Assembly (NCBI GenBank): GCA_964365025.1 | Contig: CAYIOJ010000048.1 | Coordinates: 1-5,508 of the forward strand | Reading direction: 5' to 3' | Length of the DNA: 5,508 nt | Origin: UBA10003 sp964365025 | GTDB taxonomy: Bacteria; Patescibacteriota; Patescibacteriia; Magasanikbacterales; UBA10003 | In this document: positions 4,841-5,508 of the stretch, one piece after another | Position numbering within the stretch: position 1 is the first letter of the stretch | How the letters are laid out: every line of letters starts with the position of its first letter | The notes under the pieces: model-generated | What the model was told of the DNA's origin: nothing | The model's input: only the letters and a program-made list of their open reading frames with translations | The model's database searches: none | Translations under genes and position numbers: made by a program

Positions 4841-4866
4841 TAGGACATATGTCCGTGGGTCGCACA
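4841..4866 (-). repeat. right terminal inverted repeat of the IS
   Basis: Read inward on the minus strand it is TGTGCGACCCACG then GACATATGTCCTA. The inner 13 bases match the left end exactly. Here GGACATATGTCC is a perfect 12-base palindrome (4843-4854), longer than the 10-base version at the left end. Confidence 0.8.
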
Positions 4867-4909
4867 CTCTGGGTTTTTGGCTCTGTTGTATGGCTTTGCG
4901 GATGAATAA
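4867..4909 (+). pseudogene. 3' end of the IS-interrupted small gene
   Basis: These bases complete the gene that starts at 3760. In the frame set by exact removal of the IS, they encode SGFLALLYGFADE and end at the TAA at 4907-4909. Just after this stop comes the TATA-like box at 4917-4924, as expected at a gene boundary. The fragment has no start of its own. Confidence 0.55.
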
Positions 4910-4914
4910 TTATA

Positions 4915-4926
4915 TTTTTATATAAG
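4915..4926 (+). promoter_or_regulatory. strong TATA-like box ahead of the decayed gene
   Basis: TTTTTATATAAG holds TTTATATA, close to the archaeal TATA consensus, centred 24-26 bases before 4944-4946. In this window such boxes usually precede a start codon directly, but here the matching codon is ATA. Confidence 0.5.
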
Positions 4927-4943
4927 TCTAATCTCCAATCTTC

Positions 4944-5409
4944 ATATTTTTTGAAATTGATGCAAGCGGGGAAGATATATTCAGCTCAGATTACACTATT
5001 GTTATTGCAGACAAGAATAATCTGATAAGGGGGCTTAAGTTTGATGGGGAATTAATCAGAAAGTTAAGATTTAAACATGCTCAAGGGGGATACAGATATG
5101 CAGACTCGCAACAAGGAAAAGCCCTATTGAAAGTTAGAGTTTACTGCGTCATTATTCACTATCTCTTTAAAAATGTAGATTTTAGGCATAACAACAGGGA
5201 AGCAGATATTGAAATTTGCAAGGATTTTCAAGGGCATGAAAAAGACTTAACTTCAAATTTAAAATATTTCTTGGGAGACTTGCTGAAACTTAAAACTGCC
5301 ATCAGATACACAAAACTTTCTGAGGAATTGTGAGGATGTATGCAAATATGCTGTTGACAACAATTTAAAGAAGGTTAACGAAAAAACAATCAAAAAAGCC
5401 CTGAAATAA
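4944..5409 (+). pseudogene. decayed gene of unknown family: no start codon, one frameshift
   Basis: One frame is open from 4932 to the TGA at 5331-5333 and encodes protein-like sequence (FFEIDASGEDIFSSDYTIVI, then KALLKVRVYCVIIHYLF, then ADIEICKDFQGHEKDL). It has no ATG, GTG or TTG until a TTG at 5127, deep inside the conserved-looking part. ATA at 4944 is one base from ATG and lies where the TATA-like box predicts the start. Near 5331 the coding signal moves to the next frame: skipping one T continues as EDVCKYAVDNN, LKKVNEKTIKKALK, then TAA at 5407-5409. The repaired protein would be about 154 residues. The order of strand (EIDASG), strands, helix and strand (IEICKDF) is compatible with an RNase H-like fold, but this is weak inference. 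An alternative is an intact gene using a non-standard start plus a sequencing error. Confidence 0.55.
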
Positions 5410-5418
5410 TCTTATTCT

Positions 5419-5508
5419 TTACTGCTTCTCCAACTTGCTTATCTTTTCAACTTGTTTTAAGTCAATATCAACGAATAGAAATATATTTAAACCAATTATC
5501 TTTATAAA
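5419..5508 (-). CDS. possible C-terminal end of a minus-strand gene, open at the right edge
   Basis: On the minus strand, 29 codons are open from the window edge to the TAA at 5421-5419. They end DIDLKQVEKISKLEKQ, which looks protein-like. A frame this short occurs by chance fairly often in AT-rich DNA, and the same bases hold a TATA-like box, so this is tentative. It would converge with the decayed plus-strand gene. Confidence 0.3.
   Translation of the reverse strand, partial: FIKIIGLNIFLFVDIDLKQVEKISKLEKQ
5479..5491 (+). promoter_or_regulatory. TATA-like box near the right edge
   Basis: AAATATATTTAAA, preceded by purines (GAATAGAA), resembles the other boxes of this window. At the usual 26-base distance it would start a leaderless message at about 5512, four bases beyond the window. 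It competes with the minus-strand gene reading. Confidence 0.3.

Larger units (their letters stand above)
3918..4866 (+). mobile_element. 949-bp insertion sequence with one DDE transposase gene
   Basis: The element is bounded by imperfect terminal inverted repeats that start TGT and end ACA, and carries a single transposase gene of 283 codons. Both the TGT ends and the protein type fit the IS481 group and its relatives. It is visibly richer in A and T than the flanking genes and favours AAA, AGA and AAT codons, suggesting foreign origin. No exact target-site duplication is present: CTCCGCAG on the left and CTCTGGGT on the right agree only partly. The element splits a small gene, whose frame is restored by exact removal of these 949 bases. 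Both the DDE triad and the ends look intact, so it could still be active. Confidence 0.88.

Noticed and set aside
3925..4859. Shorter IS limits at CCCA...TGGG (935 bp)
   Set aside because: The outer TGT/ACA triplets match as well, fit the usual ends of this IS type, and only the 949-bp limits restore the frame of the interrupted gene.
5335..5409. Histone-like tail (AVDNNLKKVNEKTIKKALK) as a separate gene
   Set aside because: It has no start codon of its own and no room for a full histone fold; it is better explained as the frameshifted end of the preceding frame.

Overview
The window looks archaeal, most likely from a small-genome (DPANN-like) lineage. The support is a TrmB-type winged-helix regulator, a VIT1/CCC1-type metal transporter, and TATA-like boxes lying about 24-26 bases upstream of several start codons with almost no room for a ribosome binding site. 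Lineage is an inference; no rRNA or tRNA gene is visible to confirm it. Genes are compact, on both strands, and mostly of unknown family.

Layout. 1-769: the 3' part of a gene of unknown function that enters from the left edge. 823-2732, minus strand: three genes read in the order TrmB-like regulator, VIT1/CCC1 transporter, 85-residue two-helix membrane protein. The gap between the last two (1081-1276) holds four copies of an 11-base element in alternating orientation that can fold in two mutually exclusive ways. 2733-2845: a divergent control region with a perfect 6+6 inverted repeat between two TATA-like boxes. 2846-3316, plus strand: a basic, helical protein of unknown function, preceded by a 7-codon reading frame whose stop overlaps its ATG. 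3392-3652, minus strand: a small acidic protein of unknown function. 3760-4909: a small gene encoding an estimated 66 residues, split by a 949-bp insertion sequence (3918-4866) that carries one DDE (rve/IS481-like) transposase. Removing exactly the TGT...ACA element restores the frame. 4944-5409: a decayed reading frame with no usable start codon and one frameshift. 5410-5508: either the tail of a minus-strand gene or a promoter for a gene just outside the window.

How the parts may work together. The regulator and the transporter are 34 bp apart on one strand, so metal (iron or manganese) homeostasis under a TrmB-family switch is the simplest reading, with the inverted repeat at 2771-2792 as a possible operator shared with the divergent gene at 2846. 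The right third records mobile-element activity and decay: one gene interrupted, its neighbour degraded. No CRISPR array or known defence system is present. The most original signals are the switch-like repeat array beside the transporter gene, the overlapping mini-ORF with an A8 run, and the reconstructable interrupted gene.
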